Notes: a model not told the origin generated them from the sequence alone. Counted from the stretch's first letter, positions 24,239-36,976 are shown. The stretch is DNA of 64,000 nt from Galaxea fascicularis (GCA_948470475.1 OX419340.1:23990067-24054066); one strand, 5' to 3'. Numbers and translations are program-made.

Positions 24239-26501
24239 GGCGGATTACAAGATGAACAGAGATCGGTGCTGGTTTTAGACACGAAAATTGAGTTGTGAGG
24301 GTCGTGACACTGAATCAACCTCGAAACAGCAGGGCGCGGGTGATAAAATAACTTAGTACATCGGATTATGTACTATGGAGAATTGCAAAAATAACATGAG
24401 GTGGTTTTGAAGATGTTTGTGACGAGCAAAGTCGCTTTTTCAATCATTTCATATTAAATATGTTTAAATGTTTGGAGAGAAAATCCAGAGAGGATGCATT
24501 AGATAACAGATGGAAAAAAAGAAGCCCATCTTTTAAGAGGCGAACAAAAATTCACCGCATAAAATCGATCAAAATGAGTAATCTTACCACCTTGTAATAG
24601 TAGTCGTGTGTGACGCGCAATGTAAAGGCCTTTTAATCCTTCCCTGAAGTGCTATGATACTCTTAAATCAATCGAGAAGCTATATGACGAGATAACAATT
24701 CTATAAAAGTATATGGTTTCTGGTGAGGTCGACGCGAGCTTATCAACAACGTCTTTAACTTGTCTGGGCCAAAAGGGTTGCGTCATGGACGAAAGAGAAA
24801 CGTAATCATCCTTCTCCATGTTGCTTGCACGATCGCGTTAGACTGCAAAACAGCCGTATTTTTGGGCTGGTCAAGGATACGAGCCCTCGTCAAACCGTAA
24901 AGGTCTGGAGCGAGTCAGGCTCCTTTTATCGTTTCGATGCTGAACCTTTCCCGAGGAAAAGACGAAGCGAGCTCCAACATAAAGAGGACAAAAGAACGAT
25001 GGTTCAATTGGGCCTGATCGCTGGTTTGGAGCGAGACGGCCTATGGGCGTATGAGGCTCGCGCGCTTTGCGCGTGGGAATTCACACCAAGATTATGCCGA
25101 GCGAGTCGGAGAAAAAAGACTGTTTTTGTAACTTCCATGTTGAAACAGCTGCAGCAACACGACGATAAGTTAGGACCAACTAAATAAGTTGAGGAAAATT
25201 CTGAAGAAAACGAGTGATAGTCCCCCGACAAAATGCAACGCGACTACACACTTGCTCGCGAAAGATGACCAAATAAAAGACATAAAAATGCGTTTGCTCT
25301 TTCTAGGTCGTGTTCAAAATAGATCATGTCTTATGTTGATTGATTTTTTCATGTATAATTTACTACAAATAAACACACCCCGGTTGTATTATGCGTACAT
25401 TCGTTATTAAACAGAAAAGCAAAGTCAGAATTTATTCCCTGGGATCACGAATCGACTAAAATCAGATGCAGTCCATGATCTGACAACTAGAACATTTCTC
25501 TCTTTCTCGTGCCTGATTATTACATGTGTAATAGGTGTCGCGAGCCAAAATCCTTTTTTTTCCAGATGTTTGTAGCTCAAAAAGAAATCAACTCTTCCCT
25601 GCCTTAATTAAGTTCCATTCCCCTGATTTTAATGACAATCGTCAACTAAGATAATTACGAACCTCGCTAAAAATGTTCCCACTTTTAATTACATGTGATA
25701 GTACACAGAACAGCATTGCACTGTCTCAATACAATTTGTCCATAGCTGACATTTCCATTTCGATCCCTAGTCTAAATTTCAAAACATGTCGTTGTAATGA
25801 CACGGAGGCGAAAATATCGTCCTTTTTCAGTTTCTAATTTTTATTCAGTAAAGACAATACTAACTCCTTTTCAAGGGGAGATTAATAAATACTCTAAAGA
25901 AATTATGAGTTACATGCATTATTTAATAAAAAAAATTAATGGTATAGTTTTTATTTTGGTTAAGAGTCGTAGCTGCCTCCTTTGCAAGACGTGATAATAT
26001 TGAAAGCAATACATACAGGCGGAACGGAATCATGGCTTTTGCGCAGCTTACTGACAGACCCTTGGGAATCAGCGTGATCAAAATAAATTTAATCTTTTTC
26101 GTAAACTAATAATTTAGTTGAAATGAATGTTTGTCAAAGTAAAGCCATTTAAAAAAAGCTTGAGGGAAATCAATTGACAGAACAACTTTCGGGTGGCAAA
26201 CATATCGTTGTTACATGTAGGTGAGTTCTTCGGTGAAAGGTCAAGCTAAGTCGCTTTGTTTTTAAAAGAAGTTCGTATAGAAGTAGCGAATGGAACACTC
26301 GATGGGAAACGAACTAGGTCTTGTTGTGATTCTATTTACTGTTTCTCTATTTGCATATGATAAAATGATTTTATTGATTCTTTCCTCTTTAGTTGTGAAC
26401 ACCTGTTTCAAGGTATTACGCCGCGGAATACAATCATTGAAGTGAACGTTTTTAGTGATAGATGTGCGTTCTTCGTTGCCGTTGCCTAACTAGTGGTGAA
26501 G
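24239..26501. other. Divergent intergenic region between tetraspanin A and GRL1
   Basis: About 2.3 kb separating the minus-strand start of tetraspanin A from the plus-strand start of GRL1, so both upstream regions lie here. From about 25570 onward it is duplicated upstream of GRL2 (about 38395 onward), for example CCTTAATTAAG and CCACTTTTAATTA. An ORF at 24825-25187 has no recognised domain. Confidence 0.6.
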
Positions 26502-29495
26502 ATGTCTCAAAGAGTAGATATAGCGCCTGTCAAAGGAAATCATCATGGAGAAAGAAATGAAGTCTATGGTCATGATCCTACCGAACAATATGGAAGAGAC
26601 AAAGAGATAACGACAGATCTCGCCAAACAGATTTCGGAGACCTACGACCCGATTTTGAGCTCGATGAAACTAGCGGGGGAGCTCTTCGGCGAAACTACGT
26701 TTACCGAAGATGCAAATCGAAGGAGGTTTTATATTTCGCGCTACTACAGCACTCTCGCTGTGTTGGGTCAGTGGCTGCTTGCTTTCATTGCAGTGACAAG
26801 TCATTTTTATGAAGGCTACTCAGAAACGTTCCTCTACTTACTAGTGACAACTACTTGGTATGTTCAGTGTGCGAGCTGTGCTACAATTTGCTTGTTAATG
26901 CTGCCTCTGACATTTAACAGACAATCTAGACTCGATCTGTTTCTTTCCAGTTTACTTCAAACAAGAAGTGATCTTGAAGGTCTCAGACCAAAGGCACTGA
27001 AGGGTTTAATGTTTGCGTGCGCAGTGTCGGTGCTCAATTCTGTGGTAATTGTTCTTGTGTCGACTTACTTCAGTGGTTTAGTGTCTGTTTTCAAACCATG
27101 GGACCATCACTTGGCAATAAGGGTGATTGAAATCCTTTTTGGAATCTTGAATTCCTTTGTATGGACTTTGCCCATGCTTCTGTTTTGCGTCACCTGCTTA
27201 GTCCTGGAAATGATGTTCGAAACACTGAAGAGGAAAGCTCACGTCTTCACGATCGCGAAGTTACGACAAGAATACCTGAAATTGTGTAAGGTGGTTGACC
27301 TGGCCAATAAGGTTTTCTCAACTCTGGTGTTCGTGATTGTCGCACTTAACATACCCCTCATTTGCATTAATATTTATCAGCTCATAAAGAGCGTGAGGAA
27401 AAAGTCCAGTGAAGAGGTTGACGTGATGTTTATTGTCAGTTATCTGTACTGGAGTGTTTGCTTATTGTGCTTGACTGCAGTGTTGTGTATATTTGGGGAT
27501 CGAGTGAATAAAAAGGTGGGTATGTTTGGTGATTTTTTTGTGTGAACAGTTCTTTTGAACTTTCAAACTTTATTGAACAGAATTCAAGCTATTGACACTG
27601 ATTTACAAAGAAGATTTGAATAAAGTTTTAAAATGACAAAAGATGTTGAAATCATATAGCGAGATAGACATACATTTTCGAAAAATAGTTCTTGACACAC
27701 GTTTCATATTCTAGAACTACATCTGAGATTTTCAAAGATATAAAAATTTAGATCCAAGCAACATGTACGTTTGCCTCAAGGACCAAGTTTAACTCTACGA
27801 GCCCATCGGTATAGGATGCAAACTACTGGTCGGAAAAGTCATAGGCCATCGACGTCTGGTGAGAAACTGACTCCAACTTTTTTCCGAGTATGCAAAACAA
27901 TTTGAACAGTGTGTGTTACTGCCATGCCGAGAAGGATTTTATCCGATATTTGTCTTTAGGTTTGCTCTAGGTTATAGTTGCAGAGAAAGCATTTTTGCCA
28001 TTATTTTTTGTGTCAATTTTATTTATCAGTTGTTTCCGTAGATGAGTGAATGGTTGCAAAGCACTTTCAATAGTTTGAATTTCTTGGAAAGAACATTGAT
28101 AAGAGAGCTACTTTGAGATTCTAAAACACAGCTGAGCTCAGCTGACTTCTAAACGAGCTAACTCATCTTTGACACCTTTTTCCTTCCGCCATGAAAATTT
28201 AATGAAGTGTCTTCCAATAGGAGTTAGTTTACGCGTGTTAAGTGTAATTTACCACGCAAACTGTCCACGTGAATCCTTATGAAACTAGAATTAAAATTAC
28301 ATTTCAACTGCGGGTATCAATGGTGAAAACTGAGAGTTCACGTTAATTGAGTTTCAAAGTAAATAAGTAAAGAACAGCTCAGTTGTTAATCTTGAGAACA
28401 TCTATGATCCACCGGGTGAATTTTATTCTAGAAACTTCTTAACAGACACACCAACTAGAAAATCATTTTACTAGGTAAAATAAAGGTAAAGAGGAAAACA
28501 TAACATGTTAAGAAGTGCGTTCAAACAAAAAAAAAATGAGCATTATTTGGACTGTGACTGACTGCGAATAAACCCTCACTTAACAGGCTCACAGTTTTAA
28601 TGAAACACTACAGAAATGGCATGTTTCTGGTCAGGATATTTCAGAGATGTCGGAGGTGAGCAATTTCTTTCTTCTCTATAAGTAAACATTGTTTACTGTT
28701 TTTAGCTTTTAGAGACGCTCATTTTAATTGTTCGTGTGTCCTTACTGCGTACACAATTCGTGTGGAAATTGCCATAGTGCGTCACACATCAAGAACAGGT
28801 ACTGAAGAACAAGTACAATCACAAGAACGAGCACTTTACAAATAGATTTCACTTGTCAGTGCATGAGTATAGATAACGCACGGATAAAGTTAAAAGTGAT
28901 AAGAACAGAAACGTATGAGAGTAACGTGACTGTTCGTACCACGTTTTGACGTCCTCCTAGCGTTATCAAGGTACACCACACGCACTGACAAATGGAATCT
29001 ATTCGTTTTATACATCTTCCGCTTTCTTCGACTATGACGTCATTCGTGTGGCTATGCTTAACTCGCGAACTCTCTAGACCAATTAAAACACGATGTTTAC
29101 GCTGTCTATTCTTAAAAAACAAGTATGAACTTTGTTGGGAGGAACAGTTAGGTATCTTGTTGAGCTGACTCCTTTAAATACACTGTAAACCCACGTTTCT
29201 TTGTCGATAGATAGCGTTCATCGATTCCCTACATGGTACAAAAAAACATGAGATCAACTTCACTGTCAAACGTTTGGTAGCCGTGGCTGTAGATGGTTTG
29301 CAAATGCGATTTTGAAAGATCTATAAAGTGAGCAAAAATGTTGCCTGTTAAAAAAAGCGTTGATTGACTAAAAATTTATTCAAATCACACCGCTATTATT
29401 TTAACTGATGAATGCTTAACGGTATTAGCTCAAACGTCCTGAAAGTAACATTAGCTACAAAAACAAGTCAATGTCAAACCACCAACAAAGAATTG

Positions 29496-29527
<32 letters not shown>

Positions 29528-30940
29528 GTAAGTTGAAGTACTAAAGATGACGCATCGATTCTCTGTTACTCTGAGTTTCGCGCCTAAGCGCTCGTCAGAC
29601 AGAACTTTATGTGTATAGTATATATATATATTTTGAATGAAGAAGCTGGAAATCCAACTATGCAGTCACAAGTTAGTAGGATCCAAAGGATACACAACGC
29701 CTTGCTACTCAAATATTATGAAGTAGTTGAATGAAGAAAGTAACAACAGCGAACTACTAACTGATCCTTTTTGAATGAAAAAACAATTATATACCGTGAG
29801 TGGGAATCGAACCTGCGTCCCCCTGGTTACTAGTCGGGTGTGCTAACCATATATATATGGCCATCATATTCGCACATTATCTCCGAAACAGATTCCGAGA
29901 CCAGAAAATACTTTTTTTTAACTTCTATGGCATAAACACCCCTTCATTTAATTTTTAGAACACTTTCGCGCGAACTACCTGAGTTCAATAAATGTTGCCA
30001 ACATACATCATATTATATCTATTTCCGTAGTTGATGCTGTTCCTTGCGCATATTCAAGGGGAACCCATTGGTTTGTCTGTTGGAGGACTGTCCTTGATTA
30101 ACAAATCTTTCCTCCTCACAGTTAGTATGTTAAAATCGCATGACCATAAGTTCAATTTGTTTTGATAGTCACAAATGATTTTGAAAGTTCTCGAAATATT
30201 GTACTTGTAATCTAAGAATTTTTAAAATCTCTCTCACCTATAAATGCCATGAATTGTACGGGACTCAAGACATGCGAATTTTTATGTATAGTACATTCCA
30301 AAAATAAAATTACGATTCTTACGAGGAGGGGCAATTTATTATTTACAGTATATTTAAGAAAATCAAACCACAGAATTGCAAACTCAGTTTGTGTATCTTT
30401 TAGGTCGATTTTCAATCGACGAAAACATGTTAAAATTTGCATGTTTGGCTACGCTCTCTGCGCTCGTGGAAAGTTAAGATTAGTTTACCCCTCTCGACCA
30501 ATCACATTTGAGTAATTTTGTTGAATGTAACATAAGTTTGATTATTTGGTTGTGTTATCCTCAGAAAACTTGGGGTGCATTTTTTGGGAGGATTTTTCCT
30601 GCTCATTCCCATTCCGGTTTGGAATACAGCTTCTAAGGGGTTCATTACGGTCACCAGTTTTGATTCTAGTACTCCTTATTGGTTTTGGTTCACGTGCAAC
30701 GTCAAACGAAAACACTACTGCGGTACCTGGGTAGTACAGGAACGTTTTGTGATAGCTTTGTCTGAGTTAAAGTGCAGGTTAAAATTTGTATTGGTGTACA
30801 ATGGACAGTTGTTAGTGCGTATCATGAGATGGCTCATATTCATGCTCATATTCAGTGTTGTAAAATCGTGTTTTGTTTCTTTTCAGCTTGTTGGAATCAT
30901 CGTGTCATACTTTGCTGTGCTGATAACGTTACCAATCTGA
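26502..30940 (+). CDS. Gustatory-receptor-like 7TM protein (GRL1), complete
   Basis: GRL proteins are the non-insect relatives of insect gustatory and odorant receptors: seven-pass membrane proteins with an intracellular N-terminus, some of which form ion channels. Four exons, all phase 0: 26502-27515, 28587-28655, 30031-30120 and 30887-30940, giving 408 residues. Hydrophobic segments lie at about 82-102, 110-135, 167-190, 206-235, 270-293 and 308-331, plus a last one across exons 3 and 4 (about 375-406). ILSSMKLAGELFG (51-63) matches the GR motif before TM1. Exon 2 encodes the cytosolic loop before the last helix (AHSFNETLQKW). Exon 3 reads PIGLSVGGLSLINKSFLLT, and exon 4 contains SYFAVLITL, a degenerate form of the insect TYhhhhhQF signature. 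The start is the ATG at 26502; upstream in-frame GTG codons are not credible starts. Without splicing, the frame runs on to a stop at 27545, so exon 1 alone looks like a shorter gene. Ligand unknown. Confidence 0.85.
29490..29862 (-). repeat. tRNA-derived SINE-like insertion with (AT)n, GRL1 intron 2
   Basis: On the minus strand the sequence reads GGTTAGCACACCCGACTAGT, then AACCAGGGGGACGCAGGTTCGATTCC. These are tRNA-like D-arm and T-arm (B box, 29803-29813) regions, with a non-tRNA body containing GAAACTCAGAGTAACAGAG and an (AT)n tract (29498-29525). GRL2 intron 2 lacks it: flanking sequence CATATTCGCACA is shared, so GRL2 gives the empty site. It is a SINE-like repeat, not a functional tRNA gene. 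Confidence 0.65.
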
Positions 30941-33700
30941 AAGTCAAACTTGTGTTAAGAAGTTAGAGAGCTCTTTTCTCGCCTTACAAATATTCCTTTA
31001 ACCTTCGAATGCATAGAATATAAAAAAACTATTTGATCCATTGATCTGCTGATCGGGTTTAATCAGTTTCGATAAAGAAAAGTCTTGCTTAAAATTTGTT
31101 GTAAAAAGTAAAAGTAAAACGCTGGCTAAACGAGACAATGTTGCGGAAACGTTTCCACGTTAGGCACCCGAGGAAACATTGTTGCGGCTGAACAAAAAAT
31201 GTTTCTAAACTTACTGAACAAAACAATTTTTGTTGTCGCGAAAATGTTTCCTAAGTTTTCCTACGTGGCTAAACAGGGAAACATGGTGGAAACATGCGCG
31301 AGCTCAAATTGTTGCAGCAACGTTGTTGTCTCGTTTAGCCTGTGCTTAAAAGGGACTTGAGAGAAAAGGCCAACAAATCACACATGGGACTTTTGTGGCG
31401 GTTTAGGTTTGGTGTCCGTTTACAAAACGTTCGAAGAAGTTTTGGTCTCGCAAAGTTTTTCTAAAGTGCTTTTCCAATCGATTGCTAGTAGGTGTTCGAT
31501 CAAAGTAGGCACAATAAGTTTATTAGACTTGTAATTTTCTCGTCATTTTCCCCATCAAAAATCTCTGATACTAAAAATTGTCTTCCGGAGTTTGAGGAAC
31601 GCCCACGTGGTGTCTATAGTTGTAGCTATAGTTCGAACGCAATCAGTCCAGGGTGTTTGATTCAGGCTGAATCGAGTCATGCATCCAACGTTTTGGAAGG
31701 CATTCATAACCATTTAAAATGTTGAGACCAAGTTAATTGGAAGTAAATCAGAAAATGAAAGGTCACCAAATGATTTAGCAGTCTTTGTTTTGGGGGAAAA
31801 TGACACTGACAGGGTAAAAAGTTTTTTTTTTAGCTAGAATAAGACAGGATGAGGTCTTGATTAGAATTTATTGAAATATAACATTAAACCATCCTTATTA
31901 GCTAAGTGACAATCAGTTTTGTATGGTTTTGATAACGATCCAAAAGATTGCCAACAACAGAATTCGGAATGAATCTAAAATCAAACGGTAAGCGAAAATT
32001 TTTATTACGTTTTTAATATCTCCTTGTCCGGTAACACTAGCATACCAAGTTTCATCGGAAATCTATGGCGGGTTCTTTTACTAGGGAATCACCTTAAGAA
32101 CTTCCGAGAGAATCTTAAACAGAATATTGACTGCAGTTTGCAGCTTTCGAATTTCTTGCCTTGCGACCCCTATCTTCCTTTTTCTAAACATTATCTTCAT
32201 CCCGTGACTTGTGCCAAATAAATTCCCACCAACATTTCATGATACAAGTAACGTTTCAATATTGTTTCCAGGCTGATCTTGTTTAAAAACAATGGAATCT
32301 TGCTGGTTTGCTGGCATTTTATATCCCTAGATTGCAAAGGAATTCTCTTCAGTCGGAGTCATTTCCTCAAGAGCAAGAACTGATGATGTGAAGGGTTTTT
32401 TTTGAGGGGGTCACCGTGCTTGTTCTCATGCCACAATGCTGACAAACACGGTTATTTAGGTAACTTTTGGTAATCTCCGTGGGCAACACATAAGCTCGAT
32501 TATTTTCCAATGCAGCCTGTGATATCAAACAGAGTTTGACTTTCTTTGATTGTTCATTCATTTCTGTCCCACAAAAAATGTCTTCAAATACCCTGCATTT
32601 TTTTATCCTTTAAAAGAAACATAATTTGGACATGCGCTGCTGGGCCCGTTATGTCTCCCTCCGTAGTAGTTATTTCATTTGCCAAAAAAAGTGGCCATAG
32701 ATTTCTGCTGATATTTTTCTCAGTTATAAAGGGTATTGTTCTCATTGAAATTAGGAAATAAAAAGTGGGGGTCACTGTGCTCGTTTAAGAGAAAAGGAGC
32801 ATTTATTCCGTTATCGAGCTTAGTTTGAGGGAAAATCTCTTACGTTTTGTACGCGCACGCGCTCATGCAGTGCGCGCGCTAATGACGCGAAAATCGTGCG
32901 CAGTAGGGATGCGCAATGCAATACCAAGGAATCACCTTAAGAGGAGCTAAATCCTCCGTTCACCTCCTCCTCCCATTGTCCTGATTTTCATGCAGTTTGT
33001 TTTGTTTTTCAGAGAAAAAGGTTCTTTCAACGAAGATGGCTATCAACTTGTTTTGGGATATACTATTCCCATAACAATTGTCATTTCTGTTCTTGGATCA
33101 CATTTTATAAACATGCATGTAGTCAGTAAATACACAATTCAATTCAATTCTTTATTCACACTTTACAAAACATTTACACGAGATTTATTTAAAGTAGGAA
33201 GAAAAGAAAGTATTATTAGGTGATGAGAGAATAAGTGCATAGGTGCGCGGTGTCCCAAGGAGCAAAAGCTTTCTAGTTGAACACCGCCATGACAACATAA
33301 GCTCAAATTAAATGAGCTAAACTTAAAGGTTAATGACAGGAAGCATTCAAATTAACTCAGTCATCAGGCTAACGCCAATGTCAGATTTTATTAATCAAAG
33401 GATGACATTTCCATTCCGTTTCTTAAAGGCATGATATGGCAGACCACTTACCAGAGTTGGCAGATATTCTCACTCTAAAAAAATTGAGACTTGTTAATAG
33501 CAAATCATGTTTTGTGGCTATGCACGTTAGATACTGGGGCCAGGTCATCAGAGAAGATAACCGAAATGCTGTCTGTTCCATTCATAACATAATGTGTAAG
33601 GCAGCATATTCTGAACTTATCTATATTTTCTAATTTGAGAATGTTGACACACTATCAGTCAGATTTTGTTAACAATTAATATTTATCAAATACTTGGCAA
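30941..33700. other. Intergenic stretch downstream of GRL1
   Basis: No supported gene. It contains the end of the segmental duplication, a MITE at 31124-31340, and a GC-rich palindrome-like patch at about 32850-32900 (GCGCACGCGCTCATGCAGTG). Open frames of up to about 77 residues lack recognised domains. Confidence 0.5.
31124..31340. mobile_element. MITE with GGCTAAACGAGACAA ends
   Basis: Left end GGCTAAACGAGACAATGTTG is matched by the inverse TGTTGTCTCGTTTAGCC at the right end. The interior is rich in GAAACATTGTT and AATTTTTGTTG phrases. Length about 217 bases, non-coding, just downstream of GRL1. Confidence 0.7.
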
Positions 33701-33769
33701 CTTCAGCAGATACAGTGAGCTTGGCAACGCCAACCAAACTAGAAATTAAAAATAAATCCGCTCTCATTG

Positions 33770-34255
33770 TTTTAGGGATGGACCACTTGTCTGGGATAGT
33801 TTGGCGCAATTCTAGCCAATAAGAGGTTACAAAACAGAGCTGCCCGCATTGTGACGGGTTTATCATATACAGTGCGATCTGACCAAATTCTTGAACGGCT
33901 GAGTTGGACGAGTTGGTCGTTAGCCAAGATGCGCAAGCAGCAAAACCCACTATGACATATAATCACGATATTGTTCATGGCGCTACCCTTCAGCACATGA
34001 TGAATGTGTTTACCGAGTAACTGGGACCCAAAATGTATCACCTTCGAAACTCTAAATTAAACGTCGAGATCCCAGTTGCCCGAACGTCTTTCATTTTATC
34101 CAAAAAACAGTTTCACTTTTACGGGGCATCCATTGGAAATGCATTTCCAGATCACATAAAACAATCGCTCTCTGTGAATGCGTTCAAGAAGCAAATTAAA
34201 AGTTTGCATCGACAACAACCGATTAAATTATGTAGTTTTAGTACACTTTAGTGCT
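33770..34255 (+). pseudogene. LINE 3' fragment (reverse-transcriptase C-terminus)
   Basis: Plus-strand frames read RLQNRAARIVTGLSYTV, then ILERLSWTSWSLAKMRKQQN, stops, then YHLRNSKLNVEIPVARTSF and GNAFPDHIKQSLSVNAFKK. This is the usual C-terminal end of a cnidarian-type non-LTR element. Frameshifts and stops show decay. The GC-poor 34350-34480 tract that follows is a degenerate CATCCTC-like simple repeat. Confidence 0.7.
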
Positions 34256-34349
34256 GTTTATTTTAGAATACCACACGACTTTTAGGTAGAGCGAGATTTC
34301 CTGTGTAAAATCAATATGTAAAATTGATAACATTACCGTGTATAAATAA

Positions 34350-34485
34350 AATATCCTATTCTACTATCATCCTCATTCTCGTCCCCGTCTTCGTGCCCAT
34401 CCTAATCCTCATCCTTAACCCCATCCTCAGCCTTCTGATCGTCATCGTCACCTTTATCATTATCATCGTGTATTGCTATTGCCAT
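34350..34485 (+). repeat. Degenerate (ATCCTC)n-like low-complexity tract
   Basis: A pyrimidine-rich run of CATCCTCATTCTCGTCCCCG-type words. The apparent hydrophobic ORF (34324-34566) over it results from composition, not from a membrane protein. Confidence 0.6.
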
Positions 34486-35089
34486 GAACTACGCGGCACA
34501 AAGTATTGTGGGGGTGATCCCAGTAACTTTTTTATTGTAAACGCTGTGCGAGTCCAGACAAACTGAGTAATGATATGCGAACCTTAGACTGTTACTTTTT
34601 ATAACAACTGATTGTAAGCTTCAAGTAAAAAACTCAGGGCCACTCAAACTCCAATGCAGTTGTTAGAAGAAGAAAATTAACGTTATGATCACAGCGTGGA
34701 CTGGTGGCTTTTTGGTGTCATGTACCAATGGATGGTTCATGCTTTGTTAAGTTACGGGTTGTAGTCAACAAAACTGAAATTCAACGAACAATGTACTGTT
34801 TTTAAGTATCATTACGCTGTTATAAAGATCTGGTACGCTACTATGAAGATTCCTTATCTGTTTTGGAATCCAGTGCTTTTAGGGTTTTTTTTTACCTCTT
34901 TGGAGAAGGCTTCACTTCAGTTTTTGGAGTTGCCAAGGTTGTCGATTGATCAAGGCTGTTAATATACTTGCTGGCTATGTTAATTAACATGCAAACGAAC
35001 AAGTTAACAGAAAAAAGGTTCGACGATCCTTCATTCTGTAGATTTTTTTTTGCGTTTTCGTTTCCCTGGCCTTCGATGGATTTCTCCAC

Positions 35090-35400
35090 TGAAGCAATAC
35101 CTGCAAATCCTGAAGGAGGTAGGGTGGCAAGTGCTTTAGGGACCTTTAGGGGGCTGGATTCCACAGCGATCATTCCGGGTTCAAATCCCACTCTGGCCAC
35201 TTGCTGGTGTTGTTCTGGGTAAGTCCCTAGTTCAACTCCTCGGTCATCCTTGTAAATGGCCAACTGGTTTGCCTCCCGCCAGTTCGGATTCTTACCAAGT
35301 TATGGTTATTTGATTTCTATTATTTGTTTCATTGTCCCTGAAAAGCCCCAAATAGGAAGTGGTCAATTTTACTTAAAAGTATTTATTTATTTATTCATTA
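35090..35400 (+). repeat. tRNA-like SINE copy
   Basis: Contains a B-box-like GGTTCAAATCCC (35178-35189), then a body with GTAAGTCCCTAGTTC and the tail TCCCTGAAAAGCCCC...AAGTATTTATTTATTTATT. The tail matches, in inverse orientation, the fragment at 5885-5975. A pol III-derived short retroposon is the simplest reading. It lies between GRL1 and the kinase pseudogene. Confidence 0.6.
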
Positions 35401-35756
35401 TTCTTAAACAGCTTTAATAAGAATAACGAAAGCTGTGTTCACTTTTTTTCAGACATCAGTGGCTTGGGAAGCCCTCCTGAAAGACGGGAAGACCGATGCG
35501 TTTTTGCACCGGTGAAAAATTTCGTCTGCGGCCTGTGATTGGTTATACGATATTTTTCACTCGTGACAAGAAACGTCCGACCAATCAGAATGAGCGTAGT
35601 TTGTTACGAATCATTTTTACTTGAAAGTTTATTTTGAAATAAATCTCAGAACGTATAATAAAATATTTTATTTCTTGTAGAGATCCATTGCGCTTATTTT
35701 GCGGGTCCTGGAGTTATATCTTGTTTATCTTTTTCAATGCTATGCCATTATTTCAG

Positions 35757-36636
35757 TTTCCATTTCTTCTTAAAAACGATGATGAAATCGAACAAGCGAT
35801 CCTGTTTTCTCAGGTTTTCTATCCTGATTATTTGTCCGCCCAAGCAGAGGATTGTCAGACTTAAGTAAGTAAACACTTTATTACAGCTATAAACTGAAGT
35901 ACACTCCCCGCAGCCTTCCTGATACCACGAAACAGAGTGAACAAAATAATTGTCAGGAAAACTAAATTTGGTTCAAGATACTCGCTCACTCATTCCAGAC
36001 AAGTAGGGCTCGAAATTGCGACCGATACGGTCGCCAATGCGACTACATTTTTTTCCTAGGCGGCTAAAAATTATGGTTCAGTCGGCCCTTTGGTGTTGAT
36101 ATTTATCTGAGAAAGTGAAGAAATTGAAGGCTTCGTTTTTGCATTTGGCGACTATTTTGTCTTTGTTGGTCGGCCTAAAGGCGACTTAATATTTTTATTA
36201 AATTTCGAACCCTATACTGGGATATCAAAGCAGGGTTTTAGTAAGCACAAACCTGGTAAACAAAACAAGAGAGTCATCTAGGGTACTAAAAACAAATCAA
36301 AACAAAACAAAACAAAACAAAACAAAAACAGACAAACAAGGAAGACCTCTTTCTATTTTTTTTCTTGTTAATTGCAAATCGTCGATTAAGAAACAAGATC
36401 ATAAAAGATCACACAGAGGATGTAGTTCACTTATTCAAGGACAACTTATACTAATGTTGTCTGATGTTGTTATGCGATAGCTACTGGAGAGGACACCTGG
36501 CCAACTCCGTCCCGGTTACAAGAAAGGATATTTCCCTGGTATGAGAGAACACTCCTTTTTTCAAACATTTAACTGGGTAGATGTTGAGAACCATATGATG
36601 GAGCTTCCTTTCACATTATCCCAGCTGGATCATGCG
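35757..36636 (+). pseudogene. AGC-type (PKC-like) kinase pseudogene, two exons
   Basis: Two exon-like blocks with splice signals: 35757-35864 and 36481-36636. The first reads NDDEIEQAILFSQVFYPDYL, resembling the region between helices F and H of AGC kinases (DEDELFxxI...YPxxLS). It has an in-frame TAA exactly at its last codon before GTAAGT. The second reads LLERTPGQLRPGYKKG...REHSFFQTFNW, where AGC kinases have RLG and HPFFxxINW. It is a diverged, inverted copy of the exon at 63618-63770, and intron sequence next to it is also shared (CATAAAAGATCACA). The stop and the lost RLG argue for a pseudogene; no other kinase exons were found here. Confidence 0.68.
36296..36335 (+). repeat. (AAAAC)n simple repeat
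   Basis: A run of CAAAA units within the intron of the kinase pseudogene. Confidence 0.85.
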
Positions 36637-36976
36637 GTAATTCTTTGTTTCCTTTCATACATTTTTGTCTAAGGGTTTCCATAATCATGATCGTGAGAAT
36701 TCAGGCAAACCCAGTCTGTTACATCTGTACGCCGTACGTGCCACTAAATATTTTCTTGATTCGAGCAATGTCGTCAAGAGAAAATAGTGTCACGAATAAT
36801 AATTTTGAATGTCTGTCTGTCTAGCGTCTTTTATCATAATTTATCAAAGGATCATTACCTACCATAATATAAAGGAGAAATAACGTGCCACACGTTTGTA
36901 AAATAATAAATCAAGCGTCACGCTGCTATGTCCAATCATGCATCCCACAGCTAATTTTGGTTCCACCCACTTTGTC

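Larger units (their letters stand above)
25570..31480 (+). repeat. Segmental duplication, copy 1 (contains GRL1)
   Basis: From the upstream region to past the last GRL exon, this interval matches 38395-46620 in the same order and orientation. Examples are the four GRL exons, CATCGGTATAGGATGCA in intron 1 (27809 and 41262), CATATTCGCACA in intron 2, and GTTTAGG...CCGTTT after the gene (31402 and 46520). The copies differ by mobile-element insertions and have diverged in non-coding parts. Outer borders are approximate. Confidence 0.8.

Noticed and set aside
24825..25187. 120-codon plus-strand ORF upstream of GRL1
   Set aside because: No domain recognised and it falls in the divergent upstream region; composition looks repeat-like.
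29803..29860. Possible functional tRNA gene (minus strand)
   Set aside because: T-arm and anticodon-arm-like sequence is present but the acceptor and D-arm side is replaced by AT repeat; fits a SINE fragment.
30575..30940. 121-codon ORF containing the last GRL1 exon as one reading frame
   Set aside because: Only the part after the acceptor at 30886 is conserved as protein in GRL2; the upstream part is intron.
34324..34566. Hydrophobic ORF resembling a membrane peptide
   Set aside because: Lies on a degenerate CATCCTC-like simple repeat, so hydrophobicity follows from composition.
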